Shown: one piece after another, positions 14,546-22,364 of the stretch
How the letters are laid out: each line of letters begins with the position of its first letter
Position numbering within the stretch: the first letter of the stretch is position 1
Made by a program: the position numbers and the translations under genes
Source of the DNA: CATJXY01 sp964623925
Lineage (GTDB): Bacteria; Bacillota_I; Bacilli_A; Erysipelotrichales; Erysipelotrichaceae
Assembly: GCA_964623925.1 (NCBI GenBank)
Contig: CAZUVT010000015.1
Span: 1-22,490 of the forward strand
Direction: 5' to 3'
DNA length: 22,490 bases
Notes under the pieces: generated by a model
Databases searched by the model: none
Seen by the model: only the letters and a program-made list of their open reading frames with translations
Told to the model about the DNA's origin: nothing

Positions 14546-14896
14546 ATGTATGTTGTCTATATGATTCGTTGTGAAGATCATTCACTCTATACCGGGATCA
14601 CCTCTGACCTAATGAAGCGAATGAAAGAACATTTCTATAAGAAACCGGAATGTGCTAAATATACTAAAAGCCATCAAGCGGTTTGCTTAGAAGCGTGCTG
14701 GCGATGTGAGACTAGAAGTGAAGCGGCGAAATTAGAATATGCGATCAAACATTTTTCTAAAGCCGATAAAGAAAAAATAGTATCGGATCCTTCTGCTCTT
14801 CAGATGTTTGGAATTGCTGCGAAGGGAAATTATCTTTCTGTTTCAACAGAAGAGATATCCCATTGTATGAATGAAATAAAAAATGAATCAAGTTAG
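14546..14896 (+). CDS. GIY-YIG domain protein (UPF0213/YhbQ-like)
   Basis: Small stand-alone GIY-YIG nuclease-fold protein, 116 residues. The domain is visible as YVVYMIRC...LYTGIT (residues 2-19), with Tyr5 and Tyr15 in the two core positions, Arg25, the AKYTKSH phrase (37-43) and the metal-ligand candidate Glu64 in AAKLEYAIK. This is the pattern of the short UPF0213 family, whose cellular role is poorly defined. GGAGG lies 10 nt before the ATG. It is the last gene of the murI operon, 4 nt after the preceding stop. Its stop TAG falls in the loop of the terminator shared with the MATE gene, overlapping that gene by 9 nt. Confidence 0.92.
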   Translation: MYVVYMIRCEDHSLYTGITSDLMKRMKEHFYKKPECAKYTKSHQAVCLEACWRCETRSEAAKLEYAIKHFSKADKEKIVSDPSALQMFGIAAKGNYLSVSTEEISHCMNEIKNESS

Positions 14897-14911
14897 TTGA
14901 TTCATTTTTTT
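14878..14911. terminator. Bidirectional terminator shared by the GIY-YIG and MATE genes
   Basis: A-run plus TGAATCAA (14878-14891) pairs with TTGATTCA plus T-run (14897-14911) around a 5-nt loop, up to 14 bp. Both strands give a hairpin followed by T residues. The stops of both genes (14888-14890 minus, 14894-14896 plus) are inside it. Confidence 0.9.
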
Positions 14912-16231
14912 GCATTGTTTGATAGCATAGAAAAGGGTATAAGCAGCCATGATGAAGGAGACCAGCGGAGCAACAGTTCCAAGCAGTGCTAAATTATCTG
15001 CCCAGTTCTGATAAACAAAGATAATAAGCGGAATTCTCAGAAATAAAGCACCGCTGCAGCAGCTGATCATTGTAAAGATCGTTTTCCCATAACCATTTAA
15101 AAAACCATTTAATGTAAAGACAAAGGCTACCGCAAGATAGTCGTAGCTGCAGGTTTTAAAAAACGGGATTCCTACTTCAATAATATTGGTATCATCTGTG
15201 AAAAGACCGATCATCGTCTGCGGGGAAAACTGCGCCCAGATAAAGAAACATAGTGAAAGCGAAAAGGCTGTGAATACACCGAATATCAGGGCGCTTTGAA
15301 CTCGTTTATATTTTTTTGCGGCAGCATTCTGGGCTGTAAAGGTGCTTAGGGCACTGGATAAAGAGGTGGCCGGAAGCATGGCAAAAACGTCATACTTGCT
15401 GGCGATGCCGACCGCGGAAGAAGCATAGATTCCCAAAGTGTTGACGGCTGAAGTCAACGTTAAAAAAGAGAATCGAACCATGCATTCCTGAATCGTAATC
15501 GGAATGCTGAGAGCGGCAAGTTCTTTTACTTTTGATTTATTGATTCTAAAATTTGACAATTTAAATGTAAAAACAAATTTCTGTTTATTTAAAGTGATGA
15601 TCGAGGCAATCATGCTGAATGCTTGGGCAAATACAGTAGCTAAAGCAGCACCCGCAACATCCAGATTAAAATACTTAATCAGAATAACATCGGCGATGCA
15701 ATTCATGATGCACGCGATACAGATAAAGATCAAGGGCCGAAAAGAATCACCGGTTCCTCTTAAAATGGCACTGACTGCATTGTAACCGCAGATGAAGAAT
15801 ATTCCGCAACTGCACAGAATAACATAAGTCTGAGCCAGATCAAAAGCATGGGATGGTGTCTGCAAAAGAGTCAGCAATATTTTTGTAGATGCCAGCATGA
15901 TTCCTGTTAAAAGGATAGAAAACAAGGCAAATAAGGTTAAAGTCGTTCCGATTACCTGATTGAGATCTTCTTTCTTTTTCATGCCGATATATTGGGCAGT
16001 TAAAATCGTTCCGCCTAATGTCATGCCTGATAAAACACTGGTAATGATCTGGGTGATCTGCGTTCCTGTACTGATTGCCGCAACGCTTTGAGCACTGCAG
16101 TATTTTCCAATGACATACAGATCAACTGAACCGTAAAGAGCTTGTACAATATTGGCGGCTAAAAGCGGCATTGAAAACTTGAAAAGGGTTTTCGCAACAC
16201 TGCCTTGAGTCAGGTCGATAGCTTCATTCAT
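14888..16231 (-). CDS. MATE family efflux transporter
   Basis: Twelve-helix membrane exporter of the MATE family, 447 residues, which expels drugs or metabolites using a cation gradient. The N-terminus (DLTQGSVAKTLFKFSMPLLAAN) and the phrase YGSVDLYVIGKY are the usual opening of the DinF/NorM-like MATE branch in Firmicutes. GTGDSFRP between helices and a second half with GIASKYD repeat the two-bundle layout. The start has CTCCTTT (complement AAAGGAG) 8 nt upstream and a promoter at 16261-16289. It is transcribed alone and shares its terminator with the convergent GIY-YIG gene. The substrate is unknown. Confidence 0.94.
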   Translation of the reverse strand: MNEAIDLTQGSVAKTLFKFSMPLLAANIVQALYGSVDLYVIGKYCSAQSVAAISTGTQITQIITSVLSGMTLGGTILTAQYIGMKKKEDLNQVIGTTLTLFALFSILLTGIMLASTKILLTLLQTPSHAFDLAQTYVILCSCGIFFICGYNAVSAILRGTGDSFRPLIFICIACIMNCIADVILIKYFNLDVAGAALATVFAQAFSMIASIITLNKQKFVFTFKLSNFRINKSKVKELAALSIPITIQECMVRFSFLTLTSAVNTLGIYASSAVGIASKYDVFAMLPATSLSSALSTFTAQNAAAKKYKRVQSALIFGVFTAFSLSLCFFIWAQFSPQTMIGLFTDDTNIIEVGIPFFKTCSYDYLAVAFVFTLNGFLNGYGKTIFTMISCCSGALFLRIPLIIFVYQNWADNLALLGTVAPLVSFIMAAYTLFYAIKQCKKMNQLT

Positions 16232-16260
16232 GAATAATACTCCTTTGAAATTACAGTGAT

Positions 16261-16289
16261 ATTTTATATAAAATCAGATGATTTGTAAA
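16261..16289 (-). promoter_or_regulatory. Promoter of the MATE gene
   Basis: On the minus strand TTTACA (plus 16284-16289) and TAAAAT (plus 16261-16266) are 17 bp apart, just after the upstream gene's terminator. Confidence 0.6.
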
Positions 16290-16294
16290 GAAAT

Positions 16295-16317
16295 AAAAAA
16301 ACTCTCATGATGAGAGT
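16295..16317 (-). terminator. Terminator of the flavin reductase gene
   Basis: ACTCTCA (16301-16307) pairs with TGAGAGT (16311-16317) around 3 nt. On the minus strand it is followed by seven T residues (plus A 16295-16301). It starts 1 nt after the stop codon. Confidence 0.85.
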
Positions 16318-16318
16318 C

Positions 16319-16822
16319 TCAATCACTGTAAATATTTAAGATTTCTCCGATATAGATCAAAGAATAATCTTTATTGGGATAAAAGACAGAATCCAGATTA
16401 TGATCCATCATGCATGAAGGATCGATTGCCTGCTTATAAAGCACTTTACAGGATAAGACCAGAGAAGCTTCTTCAAAAGTGCGCACGCTGCCGATGAAAC
16501 ATTCATGTAGCCCCGCTTTTTTTATTTTGTCTGATTCCGCTTTTCCTGAATGCCTTCCAAGATATTGCAGGGCTTCTTTATGGCCTTTTTGCAAGATGCT
16601 GATTGTAAATTTTCCTTCTTCGTCAATGAATTCTCTGGTATATCGCTGCGGTCGGATATAAAGTGTTACAGTGTTTTTGTTCCAACATCGTCCAAATCCA
16701 CCCCAAGACGCTGTTAGGGCATTGAACTGATTTTCTTTCTCTGCGCTTACAACGAACCAATCCTTTTCGCAACAGGAAAAGGGATTCCAGTTTTTTAAAT
16801 CTTTGATATCTATTTCTTTCAT
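16319..16822 (-). CDS. Flavin reductase / flavoredoxin-like protein
   Basis: FMN-binding split-barrel protein of 167 residues. The phrase NALTASWGGFGRCWNKNTVTLYIRPQ (shortened: NALTASWGGFG then RPQRYT) is the FMN-site hallmark of the flavoredoxin/flavin-reductase family, followed by GKFTISIL, YLGRHSGKAESDK and a Cys in LVLSCKVLY. It probably passes electrons through FMN; the partner is unknown. An upstream in-frame ATG at 16879 would add 19 basic residues with no Shine-Dalgarno. GAGGAAG lies just before the ATG at 16822, and the family normally begins at this point, so 16822 is chosen. It is separated from the upstream yggS by a terminator and so probably has its own promoter, which I cannot place confidently. 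Confidence 0.88.
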   Translation of the reverse strand: MKEIDIKDLKNWNPFSCCEKDWFVVSAEKENQFNALTASWGGFGRCWNKNTVTLYIRPQRYTREFIDEEGKFTISILQKGHKEALQYLGRHSGKAESDKIKKAGLHECFIGSVRTFEEASLVLSCKVLYKQAIDPSCMMDHNLDSVFYPNKDYSLIYIGEILNIYSD

Positions 16823-16879
16823 TTTCTTCCTCGCTTTTCTCTTTAAATAAGTATGCGATAGAAAGAAATACGAGAACAT

Positions 16880-16904
16880 AAAAAGGCAATTTCAATTTGC
16901 CTTT
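16880..16904 (-). terminator. Terminator of the DUF1836-yggS operon
   Basis: On the minus strand AAAGGCAA pairs with TTGCCTTT (plus 16882-16889 and 16897-16904), with a 7-nt loop and a TTTTT run (plus A 16880-16884). The TAA stop of yggS (16903-16905) overlaps the stem. Confidence 0.82.
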
Positions 16905-17541
16905 ATTCTGTAAACAGCGCGGTTCCGATCCGAACCATGGTTGAATTTTCTAAGACTGCCAAATGATAATCCTGACTCATCCCCATAGACAGCTCTGTCA
17001 TTTCAGGATAGAAACCTTGTAATTCATGCAAAAGAAGGGAAGCCTCATGAAAGACTTCACGTATTTGAGCTTCATCGGAACAATGCGGTCCCATACACAT
17101 GATTCCCTTCACTAAAATGTGAGGATGCTGATTGCATTTTTCAATAAAAGAATAGGCTTCTTCCTTGCCGATTCCAGATTTGGTTTGTTCTTGTGCCAAG
17201 TTGAATTGAATCAGGATCGGAATGATCCGATTGCATTTTGCCGCTTCTTTTTCCAGGATCTCAACTAATTCCAAGCTTTCTACGGAATGAATCATCTTGA
17301 TGAACGGTACGATATATTTTGCCTTGTTCTTCTGCAGATGACCGATAAAATGCCATTGGATATCTTGTGGCAGAGTCTGGTGTTTTTCACATAATTCCTG
17401 AACACGGTTTTCTGCAAAAATACGATGTCCTAAATCATAATAATCCTGTATTTGATCATTTGTCCGATATTTCGATACGATCAATAACTGACATGAATCC
17501 GGCAATTCTTTTTGTAATTGGTAATAAAGGTCTGTATTCAT
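16903..17541 (-). CDS. yggS: YggS/ProSC-type PLP homeostasis protein
   Basis: Single-domain PLP-binding TIM-barrel protein, 212 residues, which buffers free pyridoxal phosphate and has no known enzymatic reaction. Visible landmarks are Lys24 in LLIVSKYR (the PLP Schiff-base lysine), ENRVQEL, WHFIGHLQKNK, GIMCMGP, the phosphate-binding phrase SMGMSQDY and the terminal MVRIGTALF. The length is slightly short (typically 220-235), with a short N-terminus. It overlaps the upstream DUF1836 gene by 4 nt, so it is translationally coupled. In many Firmicutes yggS lies near sepF/ylm division genes; here it does not. Confidence 0.95.
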   Translation of the reverse strand: MNTDLYYQLQKELPDSCQLLIVSKYRTNDQIQDYYDLGHRIFAENRVQELCEKHQTLPQDIQWHFIGHLQKNKAKYIVPFIKMIHSVESLELVEILEKEAAKCNRIIPILIQFNLAQEQTKSGIGKEEAYSFIEKCNQHPHILVKGIMCMGPHCSDEAQIREVFHEASLLLHELQGFYPEMTELSMGMSQDYHLAVLENSTMVRIGTALFTE

Positions 17542-18089
17542 GAGTTCTTCTCTTTTTTCTTTGAAATTTCAGGATAATAATGATCAATGATTGATTCGCT
17601 GATTCTTTTTGATTGAGTGCTTAAAGCAGTCATGATCAAAAGTGTTTCCATTGGATCGCTTTCTTCACCAATGAGGCCGTTCTGAATCAGATATTCCGGT
17701 AAGGTAGTTTTGATCAGTGCTTTTTTATCTAAATAATTCTGATAATACCTGCTGATCTCTTCTGCGGTAAATTCGTGTTCATTCAAAACCCGTTTGATCT
17801 CCTCAATCGTTAATGTATTTTTCATGCTGTAAGTGATCAAAATCTGAATGATCTGGAGCTTTGAATACTTTTTTCCTTTGATCGGTTTGATGACTCTTGC
17901 TTTACTGTAATTGTTGATCATGGTTTTTGTAAGCAGTTTTTCTTCTGCAGAACGCTTATTTTCTTTTAGGATATTATCCACAAGCGTAACGATCTGATCG
18001 ACATATAAATCTAAATCCGGTATATCATGAAGTGTGATTTCATTTGTATCTAAGGATTCTCTGATTACGGATTCTATTTCTTTACTCAT
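17538..18089 (-). CDS. DUF1836 domain-containing protein
   Basis: 183-residue protein with the DUF1836 pattern: LDLYVDQIVTLVD, then LTKTMINNYSKARVI, then KKYSKLQIIQILITYSMKNTLTIEEIKRVL. The central part resembles a MerR-like helix-turn-helix, so a DNA-binding role is often suspected for this family; that is inference. The start codon is preceded by AGAGGTGG, which is partly enclosed in a small hairpin (see separate entry). It is the first gene of a two-gene operon with yggS. It is divergent from trhA, and their promoters share the 18090-18218 gap. Confidence 0.88.
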   Translation of the reverse strand: MSKEIESVIRESLDTNEITLHDIPDLDLYVDQIVTLVDNILKENKRSAEEKLLTKTMINNYSKARVIKPIKGKKYSKLQIIQILITYSMKNTLTIEEIKRVLNEHEFTAEEISRYYQNYLDKKALIKTTLPEYLIQNGLIGEESDPMETLLIMTALSTQSKRISESIIDHYYPEISKKKEKNS

Positions 18090-18095
18090 ACAATT

Positions 18096-18111
18096 CCACC
18101 TCTTATAGAGG
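18096..18111 (-). promoter_or_regulatory. Hairpin overlapping the Shine-Dalgarno of the DUF1836 gene
   Basis: On the minus strand CCTCT-ATA-AGAGG forms a 5-bp stem (plus 18099-18103 with 18107-18111), and its 3' arm is the first part of the Shine-Dalgarno AGAGGTGG (plus 18096-18103). It could lower translation initiation. The stem is short and the loop only 3 nt. Confidence 0.35.
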
Positions 18112-18150
18112 ATATTCTACACTATTTTTTGAAAAAATGAAATAAAAGAG

Positions 18151-18178
18151 TTGATAAGAATAATGAAATGAGTATAAT
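18151..18178 (+). promoter_or_regulatory. Promoter of the trhA-like gene
   Basis: TTGATA (18151-18156) and TATAAT (18173-18178) are 16 bp apart, 50 bp before the proposed TTG start. Confidence 0.75.
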
Positions 18179-18227
18179 ATAGATATAAAGTAGTTTTTGA
18201 TACTACATAATAAAGGAGATGAAACTT

Positions 18228-18878
18228 TTGAAAAAGAAATTTATGTACATTCAGGACCCAATCAGTTTCGTTACTCATTTTTGGGGTGCAGTTTTTTCTG
18301 CTGCTTTTATGATTCTCTTCATTTTAGTGTCTATTCTTCATAAAAATTCGCTTGCCGTTACGATCTCTTTGTTGATATTCGGCTGTTCGTTGATTGCTTT
18401 ATATAGTGCGAGTGCTTATTATCATACACTTTCTAATACCTGCAAGAAAAAGAAATGGTTTAGAAAACTGGATCATTCTATGATCTACTGCCTGATTGCG
18501 GGGACTTATACGCCGATAGCCTATATGTTTTTGCCGAGAAATGAAAGCATGCGATTCCTGTTGATTTTATGGGTGATCGCCTTGGTCGGCATCGGCTTAA
18601 AAGTATGCTGGATGAATGCTCCGCGAATTCTGTATACGACTTTGTATCTGCTGATGGGGTGGGCAGTGGTATTTAAATGGCAGGCTTTCTCGCAAATGCC
18701 GATCGTCTGTCTTGGCTTGATTGCCTTTGGCGGCCTTCTTTATACCGCCGGCGCAATCATGTATATGCTCAAAAGGCCGAATATTTCATCGCAATGGGGA
18801 TTTCATGAATTATTTCACGTCTGTATTCTGGGTGGCAGTCTGTTTCATATTCTGGCGGTTTTATTTTATGTTGCATAA
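18228..18878 (+). CDS. trhA: TrhA / hemolysin III family membrane protein
   Basis: Seven-helix integral membrane protein of the HlyIII/AdipoR (PAQR-like) family, 216 residues. In bacteria this family has been linked to membrane fluidity control. The conserved metal-site pattern is present: SAYYHT near the second helix, LDHSMIYCLIAGTYTP, and HELFHVCILGGSLFH in the last helices. An ATG at 18219 abuts the Shine-Dalgarno AAAGGAG (18212-18218) and is too close to be used. The TTG at 18228, 9 nt away, is therefore the better start. It is a single-gene unit with its own promoter and a strong terminator. Confidence 0.9.
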   Translation: MKKKFMYIQDPISFVTHFWGAVFSAAFMILFILVSILHKNSLAVTISLLIFGCSLIALYSASAYYHTLSNTCKKKKWFRKLDHSMIYCLIAGTYTPIAYMFLPRNESMRFLLILWVIALVGIGLKVCWMNAPRILYTTLYLLMGWAVVFKWQAFSQMPIVCLGLIAFGGLLYTAGAIMYMLKRPNISSQWGFHELFHVCILGGSLFHILAVLFYVA

Positions 18879-18880
18879 TT

Positions 18881-18906
18881 GGGAGTGTTCAACTCCCTTT
18901 TTTTTT
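18881..18906 (+). terminator. Terminator of the trhA-like gene
   Basis: GGGAGT (18881-18886) pairs with ACTCCC (18892-18897) around a 5-nt loop, followed by nine T residues (18898-18906). It starts 2 nt after the trhA stop. Confidence 0.9.
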
Positions 18907-18914
18907 GATATAAT
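18906..18914 (+). promoter_or_regulatory. Extended -10 promoter of the pullulanase operon
   Basis: TGATATAAT combines a TGn extension with a perfect TATAAT (18909-18914), directly after the preceding terminator's T-run. The -35 region falls in the terminator stem and is a poor match. The -10 ends 23 bp before the start codon. Confidence 0.6.
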
Positions 18915-18937
18915 TTCAAAGATATGAGGTGTTTTTT

Positions 18938-21076
18938 ATGGAAAAAGACGAACAGGTTAAAGCATATCTGGATGATTATGATCGCATCGTAGTTCATATT
19001 GCCACAAGCTTTTATTTTGGAAAAAGTGATGAGTTCTATTTGAAAGATGAACAAGGAAGTCTTTATAAGTGTTCGGTCCGAAACATTACACATCGTTCAC
19101 AAGTTGTGAAATATGATTTGGATGTGCCTTTTTCAATAAAATTCGGTTATCAATATACGATGATGGAAGAACATGGTCGGCAGTTTCCTTTACAGGTAGG
19201 CAGAATTGTCAAAACGAAACGATTTGATGAGGAGTTCTTTTATGATGGGAATGACTTAGGGACTGTTTATTCAAAAGAAAAAACGGTTTTTACACTTTGG
19301 GCGCCGACTGCAACAGTGGTTTTATTGAATCTTGAAAATGAGGGTCAAAGTTCAGTGATTTCAATGAAGAGAGAAGAAAGGGGAATTTATCGTCTTTCAG
19401 TGGAAGGGGATCTAAAACATGCGACCTATACCTATCTGGTCAAAGTAAACGGTCATTTTAATGAAGCCTGTGATCCTTATTCCTATTCTTTGACACCAAA
19501 CGGAATGCGATCAGCCGTAATTGATTTGTCACAAGTCGATATGGATATGCATTCTGGAAATTGTACACCGCTTAAAGCGATGACGGATGCAATCATCATG
19601 GAAGCCAATGTTCGTGATTTTACCAGTTCTTTGGATATGTCTCTTAAAAATAAGAGGGGAACTTTCAAAGCGATGGCTGAATCCGGGCTCAAACTGGATG
19701 GACAGGTGGTCGGTTTTGATTATTTAAAAGAATTAGGAATCACGCACCTTCAGCTTCAACCGGTTTTAGAATATGTTTCGGTAGATGAAGAAAATCCTGA
19801 AGTCTTCTATAACTGGGGATATGATGCCAATCATTATTTCTCATTGGAGGGAAGCTATAGTACCGACCCGAAAGATCCTTATTTAAGAATTATTGAATTC
19901 AAGGAGCTTGTTCGTAAACTTCATCAGGCAGACATCAGAGTATGTCTTGATGTTGTCTTTAATCATGTATATGATATGGCAAATTCCAACTTTGAAAAGA
20001 TCGTTCCTCTTTACTATTTCCGTCTTAATGAAACAGGGCATGTATCCAATGGTTCCTTTTGCGGCAATGATCTGGATTCCACAAGAAAAATGATGAGAAA
20101 ACACATTCTTGAAAGCTGCAAAATGTTGGTTAAAGAATATGGAATTGATGGCTTTCGATTTGATCTGATGGGAATATTGGATATTGAAACTATGAATCAG
20201 ATCGTTTCTCAATGCCGTCAGATCAATCCTTATTTTATTTGTTATGGTGAAGGGTGGAATATGCCGACTGCTTTAAAAGAAGAGGAGAAAGCAGTTCAAG
20301 AGAACAATTCTAAAATGCCTTTAATCGCTCATTTCAATGATTTCTTCAGAGATAAGATAAAAGGGAAATCAGCAGAACATGAGACGATGTTGAAAGGATT
20401 CGCTACCGGAAATGTGTTTGATATATATGAGGTTCAGGATGCTTTGTTGGCGAACTGTATCGATCATATCAAGCCTAGAATCTATCAGCAGCCGTTTCAA
20501 AGCATCAACTATGTAGAATGTCATGATAATCAGACCTGTTTTGATAAGATTCAAGACTGCTGCAAAGAAGAAAGCGAACAAATCAAGATCAAAAGACAAA
20601 GACTTATGATTGGCATGCTGATGTGTGCTCAAGGTGTTCCTTTTCTGCAATGCGGACAGGAATTTTGCCGTACTAAAAATGGACTTCATAACACTTATCG
20701 TTGCAGTGATCAGATCAATCAAATCGATTGGTCCAGAAAAAACAGCTTTACAGAAACTGTTGAATTTACAAAAGCATGCATTCAGCTCAGAAAGTGGATC
20801 CCTGCTTTCAGAATGAAGTCAAGCGAAGAGATCAAGGCTCATATCTCTTTTGAAGTATTAGAGAATGAAATATTGCTTTATAGACTGAAAGATTTAGAAT
20901 CATATTGTGATTTTCATGAAATTTTAGTCTTATTTAACAGCGGATATAATGAATATGAGTGGTCAGTCGGAAGCGATGTTCAATTAATATTTGATGAATT
21001 TGGTTTTGTTCATGACGATTCAAGAGGAAAGGTTATCAAAAGTACTTCTTGTTCGATGAGAGTCTATGCAAGATAA
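18938..21076 (+). CDS. pulA: Type I pullulanase (GH13 debranching enzyme)
   Basis: Hydrolyses alpha-1,6 branches of glycogen or limit dextrins, in the cytoplasm, since there is no signal peptide. An N-terminal CBM48-like part (TLWAPTATVV) precedes a GH13 barrel. The pullulanase signature YNWGYD is present, with catalytic residues Asp409 (GFRFDLMG, nucleophile), Glu438 (YGEGW, acid/base) and Asp530 (ECHDN). The length of 712 residues is typical of AmyX/PulA type I. A GTG at 18929 is in frame, but GAGGTG sits 6 nt before the ATG at 18938, which is preferred. The chromate-transporter pair starts 19 nt after its stop, so the three genes may be co-transcribed. Confidence 0.95.
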   Translation: MEKDEQVKAYLDDYDRIVVHIATSFYFGKSDEFYLKDEQGSLYKCSVRNITHRSQVVKYDLDVPFSIKFGYQYTMMEEHGRQFPLQVGRIVKTKRFDEEFFYDGNDLGTVYSKEKTVFTLWAPTATVVLLNLENEGQSSVISMKREERGIYRLSVEGDLKHATYTYLVKVNGHFNEACDPYSYSLTPNGMRSAVIDLSQVDMDMHSGNCTPLKAMTDAIIMEANVRDFTSSLDMSLKNKRGTFKAMAESGLKLDGQVVGFDYLKELGITHLQLQPVLEYVSVDEENPEVFYNWGYDANHYFSLEGSYSTDPKDPYLRIIEFKELVRKLHQADIRVCLDVVFNHVYDMANSNFEKIVPLYYFRLNETGHVSNGSFCGNDLDSTRKMMRKHILESCKMLVKEYGIDGFRFDLMGILDIETMNQIVSQCRQINPYFICYGEGWNMPTALKEEEKAVQENNSKMPLIAHFNDFFRDKIKGKSAEHETMLKGFATGNVFDIYEVQDALLANCIDHIKPRIYQQPFQSINYVECHDNQTCFDKIQDCCKEESEQIKIKRQRLMIGMLMCAQGVPFLQCGQEFCRTKNGLHNTYRCSDQINQIDWSRKNSFTETVEFTKACIQLRKWIPAFRMKSSEEIKAHISFEVLENEILLYRLKDLESYCDFHEILVLFNSGYNEYEWSVGSDVQLIFDEFGFVHDDSRGKVIKSTSCSMRVYAR

Positions 21077-21095
21077 AATTATGGAGGGAAAATCT

Positions 21096-21632
21096 ATGGG
21101 AGAATACTTGGATCTGTTTTTCACCTTTGCCCGAATAGGTGGGTTAACTTTTGGCGGAGGATATGCGATGCTTCCGATGCTGCAAAAAGAAGTAGTGGAA
21201 AAAAGAGGCTGGGCAACAGAAGAAGAATTGATGGACTACTATGCGATCGGTCAATGTACTCCGGGAGTGATTGCCGTCAATACTGCAACTTTCATCGGAT
21301 ATAAAAATCGAGGAATCTTAGGAGGAGTCGTTGCAACATTGGGTGTTGTTGCTCCATCCCTTGTCATTATCATTTCGATTGCTGCATTTATTCGCAATTT
21401 TGCTGAACTGGAAATTGTAAAAAATGCCTTTGCCGGGGTTCGTGTATGTGTCTGTGTCCTGATCTTCAATGCGGTCAAGAAATTGTTGAAGAGCTCGGTT
21501 GTAGATAAGGTCACGCTTGTCTTATTTATACTTGTTGCACTGTTATCCGTCTTTACAGACTTATCTCCGATCATTCTGGTTTTATTTGCCGGATTTAGCG
21601 GAATTTTGGTGAAAGGGGGAAAAGCAAAATGA
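21096..21632 (+). CDS. chrA: Chromate transporter family protein, first half-size subunit
   Basis: Integral membrane protein of the CHR family, 178 residues, one of a pair of half-size genes. The family phrase FGGGYAMLPML occurs near residue 20, and GQCTPGVIAVNTATFIGY, the CHR PG-x-x-x-x-N-TA motif, near 54-71. GGAGGG (21083-21088) lies 7 nt before the ATG at 21096. Earlier in-frame starts at 21066 and 21081 lack a site and are rejected. It overlaps the second subunit by 4 nt (ATGA). In other bacteria paired short CHR proteins act together in chromate efflux. In a gut- or mouth-type anaerobe the natural substrate may be different, which is inference. Confidence 0.92.
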   Translation: MGEYLDLFFTFARIGGLTFGGGYAMLPMLQKEVVEKRGWATEEELMDYYAIGQCTPGVIAVNTATFIGYKNRGILGGVVATLGVVAPSLVIIISIAAFIRNFAELEIVKNAFAGVRVCVCVLIFNAVKKLLKSSVVDKVTLVLFILVALLSVFTDLSPIILVLFAGFSGILVKGGKAK

Positions 21633-22213
21633 TTTATTTGCAATTATTCTATGAATTTTTCAAGATCGGTTTATTTGCAATCGGTGGTGGCCTTGCTACG
21701 CTGCCTTTTCTAAATGACCTTGCCCTCAAGACCGGTTGGTATACCCAGGCTCAGTTGGCGGATATGATCGCAATCAGTGAATCGACTCCCGGACCAATTG
21801 GAGTCAATACGGCCACTTATGTCGGCTTTACTGCAGGCGGTATCTTGGGATCTTTTTCCGCCACGCTTGGATTGATTGCACCTTCCGTTATAATCATTCT
21901 CGTTATTGCCCGTATCTTAGCAAGCTTTAAAGACAGCAAACTTGTAAAAGCCGCTTTTTACGGACTCCGTCCTGCTTCATCCGGGCTGATTGCCGCAGCG
22001 GGATGGTCAGTGGTATTGATTTCTTTGATTCATTTGGATCTTTATAAACAGACAAATGAAATCATGGATTTGTTTGATTTGAAGGCAATCATTCTGGCCA
22101 TCATGCTCTATATTTTTACACAGGTTGTTAAAAAGACCAAAGGATTACATCCTGTTATCTTTTTGGCGGCATCTGCTTTAGTAGGAATCCTATTTAATTT
22201 TGCCGGAATTTAA
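21629..22213 (+). CDS. chrA: Chromate transporter family protein, second half-size subunit
   Basis: Second half-size CHR protein, 194 residues, with about six hydrophobic segments. It carries the matching phrases AIGGGLATLPFL near residue 17 and STPGPIGVNTATYVGF near 52-67. Its start overlaps the stop of the first subunit in an ATGA, with a GGGGG-type purine-rich site just before, so the two are made together and probably assemble as a heterodimer with opposed topology, as inferred for paired short CHR proteins. A strong terminator follows 10 nt after the stop, ending the pulA-chrA-chrA unit. Confidence 0.92.
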   Translation: MIYLQLFYEFFKIGLFAIGGGLATLPFLNDLALKTGWYTQAQLADMIAISESTPGPIGVNTATYVGFTAGGILGSFSATLGLIAPSVIIILVIARILASFKDSKLVKAAFYGLRPASSGLIAAAGWSVVLISLIHLDLYKQTNEIMDLFDLKAIILAIMLYIFTQVVKKTKGLHPVIFLAASALVGILFNFAGI

Positions 22214-22222
22214 AAAACTGAT

Positions 22223-22268
22223 CTCTTTGAATAAGATACGTCTTTGACCTTGATTCAAAGAGTTTTTT
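22223..22268 (+). terminator. Terminator of the pulA-chrA operon
   Basis: CTCTTTGAAT (22223-22232) pairs perfectly with ATTCAAAGAG (22253-22262), with a 20-nt loop and then six T residues (22263-22268). Confidence 0.85.
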
Positions 22269-22283
22269 ATTTGGTACAGTAAA

Positions 22284-22329
22284 AAACATAACCAATGACA
22301 CCAAAGATTTAGTGGTGTTGGTTATGTTT
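22284..22329 (-). repeat. Large inverted repeat, possible minus-strand terminator
   Basis: AAACATAACCA (22284-22294) pairs with TGGTTATGTTT (22319-22329), and ACACCA (22298-22303) with TGGTGT (22313-22318). Together they make a 17-bp stem with a 3-nt bulge and a 9-nt loop. On the minus strand it is followed by TTTTTT (plus A 22281-22286). On the plus strand no T-run follows. It lies between an operon terminator and the next promoter. Confidence 0.55.
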
Positions 22330-22364
22330 ATGCCGGAATTGACTTGTTTGTTTCTTCTTTTTTC

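Noticed and set aside
16823..16879. Longer N-terminus of the flavin reductase-like protein
   Set aside because: The extension is basic and hydrophobic with no Shine-Dalgarno before its ATG, overlaps the leader next to the yggS terminator, and is not expected in the family.
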